Notes: generated by a model not told the origin, from the letters alone. Positions 35,691 to 46,279 are shown, counted from the first letter of the stretch. The stretch is DNA of 64,000 nt from Ilex aquifolium (GCA_951799425.1 OX637405.1:23821371-23885370), one strand, 5' to 3'. Made by a program: numbers and translations.

Positions 35691-37511
35691 ATTGCTAGTC
35701 TCTACTAATACAGAAGAAATCTACTCATAATGCCGTTTTCGTAGGTCATCCGGTTGCATTTAGCTTATGTAACAAGCCGTTGAACCACTAGGTTTACCCT
35801 AGCGGACGAGTGTTGTCTCGTGAGGGTTTCCAGTGAAGCTATCCACAAACTTCAGTCGAACAAATGTGCATATGAGATTTCTGATTAAAGTAAATTAGCA
35901 TCATAGTCGTTGGGACACTAGACTCTCAATTCTGACTTATATCTCGCATGTCCCTATTTCATTGGTATTTATTATATGCAAAAATTTTCATCTGTTACAT
36001 TGACATTTGAAATTCTCAGTGTAGTAGGAATGATCATTCAAGTAACACGAATTGTTATATAACAAACACTCCCTTTTTACCACCTTCCATGGATAGCTTC
36101 GATTTCACAAACCTCTCGTAGAATGTTCTCAGCAAAAGTTCACTCTGATTATAGTAACTTGTTTCTCACAGATTATGTGATCAGAAGATGGCCAATCAAA
36201 AAATCACATGCACAATTAGAAAGGGGGTTAGATTTTAAAGGAAGCAACTAATCATATTTGACATAATCTCATGAAAGAATATTAACGCAACAAAAAGTAA
36301 TACCATTTACCATACCCAGTTTTGATTGACGACATATGCATGCAATAGGCTTGAGATCAATTAAGGCTTTTCATAGGTTGTAACGTGGCTAGAGGTCAGT
36401 GGCTAACGAAATGACGTCAAAAGTATTCAAGAGCTATCATCTGTTTATGTAGTGTAGCACACCTCTTTCTAACTTTTCGATACTTTTGCCCAGAGATTAT
36501 ACTGCTTTCTTTCATTTTTCTCATTTTTTCACTTTCTTGACATCCTTTTGCCTTTCTGCTTATGTTCTGTTTCAATTGTTCCAATTGACTCTTCTTGAAT
36601 GATAGTCTCGAATGCTTCCTTTTCTTTTTCTTTTTCTGTATCATATTAAAAAGACGATGCAAGAAAATTAGATAGCCAAGGTATGTTACATATGTTTTCT
36701 TGTGGCTTGGTAATCATATAGGTTTATCAAAGAAAAATTCATACATTGATGGCTCAAGCATGGCTAACAAGGGATAGATTTTGTAAAAGAAAGGTCTAAG
36801 GCTTAATATCATATCAAAGATGGCCTAAGATCATTTCTCAAGCATGTGCACATGTATGTGTCATATGCGATGGTTCCCTGTGGGATATGTCCATAGATTA
36901 CTTTTAAGTGCGTCAATCAAAGCAAGGTTAATAAGATTATTCAAAAATTGAGAGTGAAAGACTTTTACTTGAGTAAACGTTGATTGTCTCTCGAAAGCCT
37001 CGTAAGGCTCGAAACTCACCATGGCATTCTTTAAAGAATCTCCACTAGTTATGTCGGGTTTTCCAGGGGGTGTTGGTTATATACCGATTCCATTTTCGAG
37101 TCAGATCATCTTGTACCTTGAAAATAACAAATATTGATGTATAAATGACAATTTAAGTATAGAAAAAAATACCAATTTTTTTCAAGAAATGTGGTTTTAA
37201 GTCTCGGTTGATAAGTTGAGGTGTCAGACCGATCATGTGCATATTTACTTTAACAAGCAGTCTTAACATCCACATTCGTTCCATCATATATCAATATTAA
37301 GCTAAATCTACATATTCATTTAAAACAAATACGAGTGAGGTATTGAACCGTTCACTTCACAAAATATTGTCATTTAACATCAACATCGATGATCCAATTC
37401 ATCCACAATCACAAAAACTTACAATATCTTTAGCAACTACCAAAGAAGAAACTCATAAAAAGAAGTAATACACACACAAAAACTATAATCAAGAACAGAA
37501 ATTACTCTCCC
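35691..37511 (-). other. Non-coding 3' interior of the Athila-like element
   Basis: No recognisable domain. A minus ORF at 36417-36662 is lysine-rich (IQKKKKKRKHSRLSFKKS) and low-complexity; I do not support it as a gene. Confidence 0.5.
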
Positions 37512-38588
37512 TCACTCTCCACCAGGTCCACCCCTCAGAAGCCTAAGGATCTCATCTTGCTTAGCTTCAATGCTAAGCATGATGTCCCGTAAGGAGCGTC
37601 GGGCGCTGGTGCTAGGTCCAGCCTCTGGTGGCTGATCTCTATCTCCCTCTGCCATCTCTCTCTCCTCCTCTGCATCAAGCTCCTCTTGTACCTCGTCCAC
37701 TCCCTGGGTAGGTGGTATCTCCTGTCTGACCGCTGGGCCGCCACTATGGTCTTGGCTTCTTCTGAAGGATGCCTTGCTCAGTGGCCCCATTGGCTTTTGA
37801 ATTTCCATCTCGAGCCTCACCTTGATCCCATTTTCTGTGCACATTTCAGTCACCAAAGTAGCAAAAGGGAGTGCAATCCTCTTTACATCACATCCCTTCT
37901 TCATTTCATTCAAGATGAGAGAGGTGAGGTCGATACTATGTCCTTTCCCAATCGCATACAATAGACGGGCCATGTCGGGTAAGATCTCATTTTTCCTTCC
38001 TATTGGAGCAAAGTTTGACACTGCAATCAAATTCAACATTTTATATTTATCAGTGAGCTCCCCCTGTTTTAAAAACCTCCGCCTATCCCATGAAAAATCA
38101 GTCAACCCCGTCAACTCTTTCCCAACCCTATTCAATGGTTCATTCTTTCTTGGAGGGTTTGTCGGGTTTTGTACCCGAGGTACCTCTTGTCGTACCTCCT
38201 TGATATACTCTTCATTCACATCAATGTGGGCTCCCCTAACGTATGTTCGGATTGCGCCATTGATGATCTCGGCGTTGGAGTAAAACTCCCGCACCAAGTC
38301 AACAACGGCATCTCCCCCGTTTCTTAAAAACCACACCCAATTCCTCCTCTCCATCTCTGCCAAAATTCTCAATTCTGTAAAATTAGTAATTACAACATCC
38401 CTTTCACAAACTACTGCATGATTTTGAAAGAAGTTTCCATACCTTTCTGCTTTGAGAGCACTGGGAAATCGTGTTCGATCAAATCTCTTCACCACTGGTC
38501 TCCCTTCTCTCTCTTCAATCACCTCTTCCACAAAGTTAGGCTCCTGATTTATTAGGTTTCACCTGGCAGGCAGTTTAACTCTAGGCAT
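37512..38588 (-). CDS. PF20167-like 'putative plant transposon protein' of the Athila-like element
   Basis: An uninterrupted frame of about 340 codons runs from 38531 to the stop at 37512. Continuing upstream in the same frame reaches ATG at 38586-38588 (MPRVKLPAR), with one in-frame TGA at 38559-38561 (codon 10), so the natural start is probably the ATG and this copy carries a nonsense codon. The central part matches the plant-transposon-protein pattern by eye: WVWFLRNGGDAVVDLVREFY, VRGAHIDVNEEYI, then DMARLLYAIGKGHSIDLTSL and LPFATLVTEMC. The C-terminus is acidic (DAEEEREMAEGDRDQ) and ends with a short helical stretch IEAKQDEILRLLRG. A TATA-like TATAAAAG at 38808-38815 and a palindrome array sit just upstream, implying its own promoter. 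Function unknown. Confidence 0.75.
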
Positions 38589-38807
38589 TGTGATTTTTGG
38601 GTTTTGAGTTTGTGAAGGGGGTGAAAGTTTTGGTTTCTTAGTGAGAATGGGGATTCTTGGAGTGGGAATGGGCTTGGGAGGTTTGATTTTTGGTGAAAAT
38701 GGAGAATGGTAGGCGTTTTGGGTGCTGGGTAGTGAAGAGTCTCCAAGGTTTTTTTCGATTTTTTTTTGGGGTTTTGGGTGATTTTGAAATGAAGAAGAAG
38801 AACCAGG

Positions 38808-38815
38808 CTTTTATA
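38808..38815 (-). promoter_or_regulatory. TATA box of an internal promoter
   Basis: TATAAAAG on the minus strand, about 220 bp upstream of the ATG at 38588 and immediately downstream of the GTTCGAAC array. Confidence 0.55.
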
Positions 38816-38829
38816 GTCTGAGGTGTGAC

Positions 38830-39145
38830 GTTCGAACGTTGGTGACGTTCGAACGTGTCTGGAAGGATTTTAAACAGATAGTTCGAACGTGGTGTAGCGT
38901 TCGAACGTGGTGTAGCGTTCGAACGTGGTGAGCTCTCAGCACTTTTGAGTTTCTGTCAGAAGCCAAAGTGCTGTGAATTCTCTTCGTTCGAACGTTCTAT
39001 TGGCGTTCAAACGTTAATCTCGTTCGAACGGTCTATTGGTGTTCGAACGGACTAAGCTCCAAGTATTTTCACGTTTTATCAGAAGCTTCATCAGAGGCTA
39101 AGTACTGTAAGCAGCTGACGTTCGAACGTCACCTGGCGTTTGAAC
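38830..39145 (-). promoter_or_regulatory. Internal GTTCGAAC palindrome array upstream of the PF20167-like gene
   Basis: Perfect GTTCGAAC starts at 38830, 38847, 38881, 38899, 38917, 38986, 39022, 39041 and 39120; degenerate sites are at 39005 and 39138. Neighbouring sites are 17-19 bp apart (38881/38899/38917; 38986/39005/39022/39041; 39120/39138). The array ends 15 bp from the TATA-like sequence. The layout copies that of the LTR U3, although the flanking DNA differs. Confidence 0.7.
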
Positions 39146-39406
39146 GTTCAATCAAAAATCAAATTTTTTTCTCCGCTATACTATACACAATTAAAGAGGG
39201 CCAAATACACAAAAAAACTATGGCGTCTCAGGATAAGCCCCTACCCACACTTTAGGTTGGTATTCTGGGACATTCCTTACTCAGCCCATATTTTCATTTC
39301 AGTCAAAAAGAGTTTATACAAAAAGATTTTTATACTTTTTACAAAAAATTCAGACCTTTGGCTTTCACTCCCCCAACAAAAGTACACGTTTCCTACAGAA
39401 AATTAT

Positions 39407-39817
39407 CTAATCCGAGTCTCCCTCTGTGTCTGTGTAGAATGGACAACCAGTGACTCTCCCAACTTCCTCTCTCACAAACCGGTTAAGCAAAGTACCGGAA
39501 TAGCATGGCATATCAAAATAATCCTTACTCAGCCCATTCACTATCCAGTCTAATCGATCGAGTGTGCGACCGGAGATTAGCTCAGAACACTGGTTGTATC
39601 TTTTCTCGTGAAAGACTCTCCCACACTGTTTACAAGCACCAAGCCATTTGACACGACGGCGTTTGGCAAAGTTGCTTCTGCCACAGAGGGGTTTCGCTTG
39701 TTTTTCTTTGATTTCAGCCTTCCTTACTAATCTTGCTTTTCTCATGATTACGATATGCACATCAGGTGGAAAAGTGCGTAGAACTCCTAAACTAAACCAA
39801 AAAAGTTTGACATCCAT
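39407..39817 (-). CDS. Small unknown protein of the Athila-like element (136 aa)
   Basis: ATG at 39815-39817 opens 136 codons. A basic middle segment (MRKARLVRKAEIKEKQA, FAKRRRVKWLGACKQCGRVF) holds a CxxC pair followed by histidine and cysteine (CKQCGRVFHEKRYNQC), which might bind zinc. The C-terminus is hydrophilic and acidic (FYTDTEGDSD). It lies first after the PBS leader, upstream of the internal promoter, so it would be read from the 5' LTR transcript. It could be a nucleic-acid-binding, nucleocapsid-like protein, but I do not recognise the family. The intact frame and non-repetitive composition support coding. Confidence 0.45.
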   Translation of the reverse strand: MDVKLFWFSLGVLRTFPPDVHIVIMRKARLVRKAEIKEKQAKPLCGRSNFAKRRRVKWLGACKQCGRVFHEKRYNQCSELISGRTLDRLDWIVNGLSKDYFDMPCYSGTLLNRFVREEVGRVTGCPFYTDTEGDSD

Positions 39818-40019
39818 GATTGCTAAGCTTTAAGACTCACTATCTGATTCTTTAACGTCTGCCAGTCACAAAGACGATTGAAGCTGACTCACAAACATAA
39901 TCATCAATTTATACAAACAATGTACATAAAAATGATCAACAAACAACAACAATAGAAAAATAAAAAATTTTAAAAATTTTACGGGCAAATACGCAAATAT
40001 GAGCTGGATGAACTCTCAC

Positions 40020-40055
40020 ACCCCCCAACCTAAATTGAACATTGTCCCCAATGTT
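40020..40055 (-). other. Second polypurine-tract-like sequence near the 5' leader
   Basis: On the minus strand, GGGGACAATGTTCAATTTAG continues directly into GTTGGGGGGTGTG. This resembles the sequence normally found just before the 3' LTR of Athila-like elements, but here it is about 120-150 bp inside the 5' LTR. It suggests internal rearrangement during the origin of this non-autonomous element. Confidence 0.4.
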
Positions 40056-40152
40056 TCGAATTTACCAGTTCACGGATCTTGGAGATGAGGTTGAATGGTA
40101 GAGATCTGTTCATCTGTTGAAACCTTTTACCTTAAAACAACTTTCAAAGAAT

Positions 40153-40170
40153 TCCTCGGCAACGGCGCCA
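40153..40170 (-). promoter_or_regulatory. Primer-binding site, tRNA-Asp type
   Basis: TGGCGCCGTTGCCGAGGA on the minus strand, 6 nt inside the 5' LTR. It differs by one base from the complement of the plant tRNA-Asp 3' end as I recall it. It fixes the element's orientation. Confidence 0.75.
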
Positions 40171-40176
40171 AAAACT

Positions 40177-42122
40177 TGTTCTTCATCCGAAATGTGTACA
40201 CCCAAGTGCAGGCGGTCAAGTTGTAGTAATAATTCGGTTTGAGTCCGGAGTCGAATCCACAGGGAACTTTTGTTGGTATTGTTGGGGTAAAGCAGTGATA
40301 GAGACCTATTGATTGTAACCCTTGAGATTTGTTGTGAGATGTGAGATTTCCTAGACAGAATATAAGATTATTTCCTAGAGAGTTTTCTTAACAAAACAGG
40401 AGATAAATGCTAATGAAAAAGAGTCACTCTTTAGTTCAAGGATCTGGACATGTAGTTAGTTATCCAGTTTATCATACTTGTGCTTGATAACTCAATTAAC
40501 TCCCGTGTCAACAGTAAGTTAGTTGGAAGATAAAGATGGAATGTGAGAATTAAGAACATGATTTCGATGTCTTTCTAGAAGTTTACAAGAATTGTCTGTG
40601 CCGAGACTTAACCCGTCTACAAACAAGCAAGTGTTCTTACAAGACATCCAATCATGACATTAATATTCCATCCTTTAAATGAAGCACAATAAGGGGAAAG
40701 ATTGAAGGGTAGTCATGAAGATCTAGCCAGGGTACTTGCCTTGAACCGATGGATCTCTCTATGCAAGAGTCATCCGTGTCATAGAAAGATCCACGGTTAT
40801 ACAAAGTACCTTAACTTTGCTAAATACAATCAATCATCCAATAAGTAAGAAGAAATAAACGTTAAGCATAAGAACAATGCACAAACAGAATTCTCGGATA
40901 ACTTATACATGCCCTTCTCCTCTTACTAAAGAGTGAATGAGAAACTACTCACTCTTCATGGCTTGAGTAAAGTTAGAAAAGTGAGTGATGCTCATCCCTC
41001 CAAGTAGAGAACTTAAAAGATACAATAACAACAAACAAGGAGCCAATCTTTAATAAAGAATAGGTGAATCACGTTCTACCATTCACGGCTTTGGTAAAGC
41101 TCTAGAAAAGTGGAAGAGTTTCACTCTTCTAAGAAAGAAAGAAGCTCAAGCATTGGAAGTGAAGTACATAAATAAAAGTAGAAGAAAGCTAGTCACATTT
41201 GGAGGGTGGCTTCCTCAACCAAGAAATGGAGGGTTGCTTCCTCAACCAAAAAATGAACTAATTCTCTTCTATGCATGTAAAATGAAAGCACAAGCATAAG
41301 CATAACACTACTTTTATAACAAGCAAAGAGATATTGGACTAAAGCCAAACTAATCTCTAAAATAAAGACTTCATACAAGGAAAAGTAGCTTAAATCTACA
41401 ATGTGAGTGGGAGTCTAAGCCTCCATCAACCTCTCTACTTGGCTCCCTTGGCTCTCCAACAATGAGAGTATTTATAAACAAGAGGAGGAGACAAGAAGGG
41501 GGGTAAAGGAATAGTGTATGTCGCCTAAGTCCAAGTGAAATACCAACTACTCTGCTGCCAGTCTGTGGAGGACGTTCGAATGTGATTTGGCGTTCGAACG
41601 TTGACTCTGTTTTTGCTTTATGAACGTTCGAACGTTTACTGTCGTTCGAACGATTCTTCTGTTTTTGCACTAAGGGCGTTCGAACGCCAGATCTGCTCTG
41701 ATTCTTTCACTCGAGTGGTCTGTTAGTCTTCTGTGAAGTTTGGTCTCACACTCAATACAGTAGTCTGGTCTTCAATCAACTCAAGTGCACGTTCGAACGT
41801 GAGTTGGAGTTCGAACGTGACACTCAAGTGTCTCAGAGCTTCAGAGTCTTCTTTCCTAGATGCAACACGCCTCCTCTTAGCAGTTGAGTCTGCTACAGTT
41901 CAATGTGGACGTTCGAACGTGAGTTGGCGTTCGAACGTTCTGGATGTGCTCCAAGTTTTTCCAATTTGTTGCTCTAACGCACTGGTGTTGTATTCAAATG
42001 TGGTACTTGTTGTTCTTGAGTCCTTGTTCAATTTAGGGCCTGAAATGACATTACTTAAACTCCATCAAAGTACAATTAGTCTTAAAACGACATAGTAATA
42101 TGCTAATTTTACGTACTAATCA
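40177..42122 (-). repeat. 5' LTR of the Athila-like element
   Basis: 1946 bp, TGATTAGTACGTAAAATTAG to GATGAAGAACA on the minus strand. It carries a TATAAATA-like box at 41469-41476 and the palindrome array at 41574-41936, giving a plausible U3 promoter reading leftward into the element. Confidence 0.9.
41574..41936 (-). promoter_or_regulatory. GTTCGAAC palindrome array in the 5' LTR (U3)
   Basis: Perfect sites start at 41592, 41626, 41644, 41678, 41791, 41809, 41911 and 41929; 41574 has decayed to GTTCGAAT. Pair spacings (41574/41592, 41626/41644, 41791/41809, 41911/41929) are all 18 bp. Compared with the 3' LTR array, the degenerate site at 35360 is intact here (41809) while 35125 is intact only there. 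Confidence 0.7.
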
Positions 42123-42689
42123 GTGGCGACCCTCTTATCCAAGAGGATGAGGGTGAAAACTAGAGCATGGAACATGGGAGCCATTTCCATGACAATTCTA
42201 AAGGAGCTCCCAACTAGTGGGACGAAAAGATAAAACAGGTGCAAAACCAACTAGGTGATGTCTTCAACGCCATAAAGGCGCAAGGACCTGAAACTGTGGA
42301 CTATCTTGTTAGGCAAACTGACACGCCTTTCAAAGCGGACGTGGCGAACTACCCCCTCCCTCAAAAGTTTAAGATGCCATCGGTGGAGACCTTTGACGGT
42401 AAGAAGGATCCACTGGACCATCTGGAAACTTACAAAACTCTAATTCAGCTGCACAGCGTCCCCGATGAGATCATGTGTAGGGCGTTCCCAACCACCTTGA
42501 AGGGATCCGCTCGATAGTGGTTTGCCAAACTCGCTCCAGCCTCCATTGCCTCTTTTGCTGAGTTAAGCAGGTCCTTCGTGTCACACTTCATTGGAGGGCG
42601 CCGCCACCAGAAGCCCGTTACTCAGCTGCTTAGCATAAAGCAGGACAAGGACGAAAGCCTGAGAAGCTACCTCACTCATTTTAAAAAAG
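42123..42689 (+). pseudogene. gag C-terminal part, Tat-like element
   Basis: After the TSD GTGGC, gag resumes with FKMPSVETFDGKKDPLDHLE and the retrotransposon gag core (WFAKLAPASIASFAELSRSF, then LLSIKQDKDESLRSYLTHFK). A TAG at 42515-42517 splits the core, and a frame change near the A-run at 42683 leads into the frame of the downstream polyprotein. Capsid protein could not be made intact. Confidence 0.8.
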
Positions 42690-45233
42690 GTGGTCCTTCA
42701 GGTCGAAGAGCCCGATGACAAGGTAACTATGACTGCCTTCTTGGGAGGCCTCCGCTCGTCAAGCTTCCTATTCTCAGTGATGAAGCGCCCACCAAGGAGC
42801 ATGACGAAGCTGCTAGCCAAAGTCCAAAAGTATATGAATGTAGAGGACATCACAAGGGCCAGACAAGGTAAGTTATCCAGAACAGGGGAGAAGAGAAAGG
42901 AAAGAGACAGAGACGACAAGAAGGAGATCAGCAATAAGCATAGTAGGAAAGAGAGGGTACCCATCAAGGACCGACTTGGTCCTGCTCCTCAAAGGGACCG
43001 ACAAGCCTTCACTCCTCTCAACGCCGCTGTCGAGCATATCCTATTCCAGATCCAGGATGACCCCGCAGTAAAATGGCCTGAGAGGATGAAGTCTCCTCCA
43101 AACCGCAAGAACCCAAGCAAGTACTTTCGCTTTCACCGCGACCATGGCCATGACACCAACGACTGCTATGACCTCATTCAACGCGGACACCTACGCCAGT
43201 ATGTCGCGGGAAGGGGGCAGGTGACGCCGCAACCTCATAATCAAGAAGATCCACACCCCATTGGAGAAATTCACACCATTTCTGGAGGACTTGCAGGAGG
43301 AGGAGAGTCCCTCTCCGCCATTAAGGCTCACACCAGGAAAGCTAGGCACCTTGACGGTGAGCGCCCACCAAAGGCGCCCAAGCATGGCAGCAACGAGGTC
43401 ATATCCTTCTCAGACAAGGACTTAGAAGGAATCCAGCACCCCCATGACAACCCTCTGGTGCTCACCATGATCGTTGCCAACTTCCAGGTACGAAGGATCC
43501 TAGTGGACAGCAACAACTCTGCAGATATCCTATTTGCAGAAGCCTTTGACAAGCTCAACCTGGGCAGGGAGAGACTGCAGTCCATCAGATCACCCCTCAT
43601 TGGGTTCTCAGGGGAGAAGGTGTATCCCCTAGGATCCATCACCCTACCAGTCACTGCCGGCACAGCACCCCGAAGCTCTACGGTCATGGTCAACTTTCTA
43701 GTAATAGACTGTCCATCTGCCTACAATATCATATTGGGGCGACCTGCTCTCAACACATTAAGAGTTGTGCCCTCCACTTATCATCTCATCCTCCGCTTTC
43801 CAACCCCTAATGGATTCGGAGAGGTTAGAGGAGACCAGGTAGCAGCAAAGGAATGCTATGTCTCCTCAATGAAGACCATGAAGCTACATAAGGCATTGCA
43901 AGTGGAGGTCCTGGACCCGAGGGATGAAACCACCGTAGAAAGAGGAGAACCAGTTGAGGAGCTCACCCCTACTATCTTGAATGAGGAGCATCTAGACAGA
44001 AGAGTATACGTTGGCTCATCCCTCTCTGAAGACCTGACTCACCAAGTAATAGACTTTTTGAAACATAACATGGACATTTTTGCATGGTCGCATGCAGACC
44101 TTGAGGGGATTGACCCTGAGGTCGCCATTCACCACCTCAATGTCAACTCTCGCCACAAACCTGTTCGCCAAAAGCTAAGAGGCGCCTCCACTGAAAGGGC
44201 CCAAGCGATGGACAAAGAGGTAGGGAAGCTAATAGAGAATAGGGCGGTCAAGGAAGTAACATACCCTGAGTGGCTTTCAAATGTGGTGATGGTAACCAAA
44301 GTCAATGGAAAATGGCTCCTCTATGTCGACTTTACTGAGCTCAATAAGGCGTGCCCAAAAGATAGCTATCCACTACCACGGATTGACCTTCTCATCGATG
44401 CTACAGCAGGGCATGAACTGCTCACATTCCTGGATGCATATTCTGGGTACAACCAGATTAGCATGCACCCCCCAGACCAAGAGAAGACATCCTTTATCAC
44501 TCCGAAGGGGACCTACTGCTACAGGATCATGCCCTTCGGATTGAAGAACGCAGGGGCAACCTACCAACAGCTGGTGAACAGAATGTTCCAGTCCCAAATT
44601 GGGCGAACGATGGAGGTCTACGTTGACGATATGTTGGTGAAGAGTCTTGTCGTATTAGACCATATTGACCATCTCCAAGAAACCTTCAACATTCTACGGT
44701 CATACCACATGAAGTTGAATCCTGAGAAATGCACTTTTGGAGTAGGATCAGGAAAGTTTTTGGGATTCATGGTCAACCAGAGGGGGATTGAGGCGAATCC
44801 TGATAAGATCAATGCAATCATCAACATGAAGTCACCTTCCTCAACCAAGGAGCTCCAACGCCTCAACGGAAGAATTGCAGCACTTAACAGGTTCGTCTCC
44901 AAGTTTGTAGACAAGTGTATGCCCTTCTTCAAAATTCTCCGAAAGGCTTTCGATTGGGGACCTGAGGTAGAGGAAGTCTTCCAAAGGCTCAAAGCCTACT
45001 TAGCTACACCTCCCCTACTTTTACATGTCACTCCAGGAGAAGCTCTTTATTTATACCTGTCTGCCTCCTCATCTGCAGTAAGCTCAGTCCTTGTCAGAAA
45101 CAGTGATGGAGTGAAAAGACCTATCTACTATGTGAGTAGAGCATACAGGGGGGAAGAAGTCAGATATTCAGGGCTTGAAAAACTAGCGCTCGCCCTGATC
45201 TCAGCGGCGAGGCGCCTAAGACACTACTTTTAG
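42690..45233 (+). pseudogene. gag end, protease, reverse transcriptase and RNase H of the Tat-like element
   Basis: An 847-codon open frame. Early on it has the gag tail motif FRFHRDHGHDTNDCYDLI. The protease region reads ILVDSNNSADILF, where the catalytic DTG/DGG triad is changed to DSN, so protease activity is doubtful. RT follows with LLYVDFTELNKACPKDSYPL, FLDAYSGYNQI, MPFGLKNAGATYQQLVNRMF and the catalytic YVDD (VYVDDMLVKS). RNase H follows with LYLYLSASSSAVSSVLVR and ends at an in-frame TAG (45231-45233), after which its natural continuation (SHSIVVVTDQPLKRIL) goes on in frame. RT looks intact, but the polyprotein is broken. Confidence 0.9.
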
Positions 45234-45752
45234 AGTCACAGCATCGTGGTCGTCACAGACCAACCTTTGAAAAGAATTCTGGGAAAGCCCGACGTATCCC
45301 GTAGACTCCTTAAGTGGGCTGTGGAACTCGACGAATTTGACATTCAATACCAACCAAGGGCGGCCATCAAAGCACAAGCACTAGCGGATTTTATTGCTAA
45401 GTTTACTCCAGCAGAAGAGGAGAACAACGAGCCTTCCACCTCTCAAGCTGAGGCTGGCGCTCAGACCCCCTCTCGAGCTGAGGTTGGCGCCTAGACCCCC
45501 TCTCGAGCTGAGGCTGGCGCCCAGACCCCCTCTTGAGCTCAAGCTGGCGTCCAGACCCCCTCTCGAGCTGAGGTTGGCGCCTAGACCCCCTCTCGAGCTG
45601 AGGCTGGCGCCCAGACCCCCTCTCGAGCTCAAGCTGGCGTCCAGACCCCCTCTCGAGCTGAGGCTGGCGCCCAAACCCCCTCTCGAGCTGAGGCTGGTGT
45701 CCAGACCACCTCTGGAGCTCAGATTGGCGCTCTAGCAGCCCAGCCTTGCGCC
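45234..45752 (+). pseudogene. RNase H C-terminus and expanded linker
   Basis: It continues from the preceding stop: VVVTDQPLKRILGKPDVSRR then LADFIAKFTP, the end of the first RNase H. A proline/alanine-rich linker built from a 30-bp minisatellite follows (listed separately). The linker contains in-frame TAG stops in several units. Confidence 0.8.
45450..45735 (+). repeat. 30-bp coding minisatellite, with 90-bp higher-order repeat
   Basis: About 9.5 units of GAGGCTGGCGCCCAGACCCC plus CTCTCGAGCT, encoding roughly AEAGAQTPSR per unit. Three unit variants (GAGGTT, GAGGCT, CAAGCT starts) recur in the same order at 45480-45569 and 45570-45659, a 90-bp higher-order repeat. It sits between the two RNase H domains. 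Confidence 0.9.
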
Positions 45753-46279
45753 TTGCCTCCCACGGATGGAACCTCCGAGCATTCCTCTCTACCACTATGG
45801 AGACTCTACGTCGACGGCTCCTTGACCAGTGGAGGAGGTGGAACAGGCCTTATTCTGATTAGTCCCGATGGTACCCCCTTAAAGTATGCAGTGAAGCTTC
45901 ACTTCATTGCCTCCAATAATGAGGCAGAATACGAAGCCCTTCTCTTTGGCCTAAGGTTGGCAATAGAAATGGAAGCCCAACACCTCCTTTCCTATAGTGA
46001 CTCTCAGCTAATAGTCAACTAAGTGAAGGGAGAGTTTGAGGCAAAAGGTGCCAAGATGCAAGAGTACCTGACTATAGCAAGGGCCTTGGCTGCTAAGTTC
46101 TAGTACTTCCAAATCTGCCACGTCCCAAGGGAAGACAACATGGTCGTAGATGCACTCGTTAGGCTCGCCTCATCTTCCGAAGCCCCTCCAAGGCCAACAC
46201 TCATCGGTCATCAGTTTGAACCAAGCAAGTTGGACGTGGAGCCACAGACGTCAACTGTGCGTCCACTGAATCAAACTGG
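45753..46279 (+). pseudogene. Second (archaeal-type) RNase H of the Tat-like element
   Basis: LYVDGSLTSGGGGTGLILIS opens the domain, followed by FIASNNEAEYEALLFGLRLA and SYSDSQLIVN, matching RNase H catalytic D, E and D positions. TAA at 46020-46022 then cuts the frame, and VKGEFEAKGAKMQEYL plus a further TAG follow. A second RNase H of this kind downstream of the RT-linked one is the diagnostic feature of the plant Tat lineage. Confidence 0.8.

Larger units (their letters stand above)
33717..42122 (-). mobile_element. Athila-like LTR element, complete but probably non-autonomous
   Basis: Near-identical LTRs (33717-35673 and 40177-42122) have TG...CA ends and are flanked by the 5-bp duplication GTGGC (33712-33716, 42123-42127). 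On the minus strand the order is 5' LTR, PBS resembling the tRNA-Asp complement, a 136-codon unknown ORF, a palindrome array with TATA box, a PF20167-like gene, a polypurine tract and the 3' LTR. No protease, RT, RNase H or integrase was found in the 4.5-kb interior, so mobility would need help in trans. The LTRs are still very similar, so this insertion is younger than its decayed host element. Confidence 0.85.

Noticed and set aside
36417..36662. Lysine-rich 81-codon ORF as an Athila-like gene
   Set aside because: Low complexity, no start context and no recognisable domain.
45381..45795. Long ORFs on both strands, including antisense ones, through the 30-bp repeat
   Set aside because: They arise because a 30-bp repeat keeps every frame open when it lacks stops; only the forward linker frame has a biological context.
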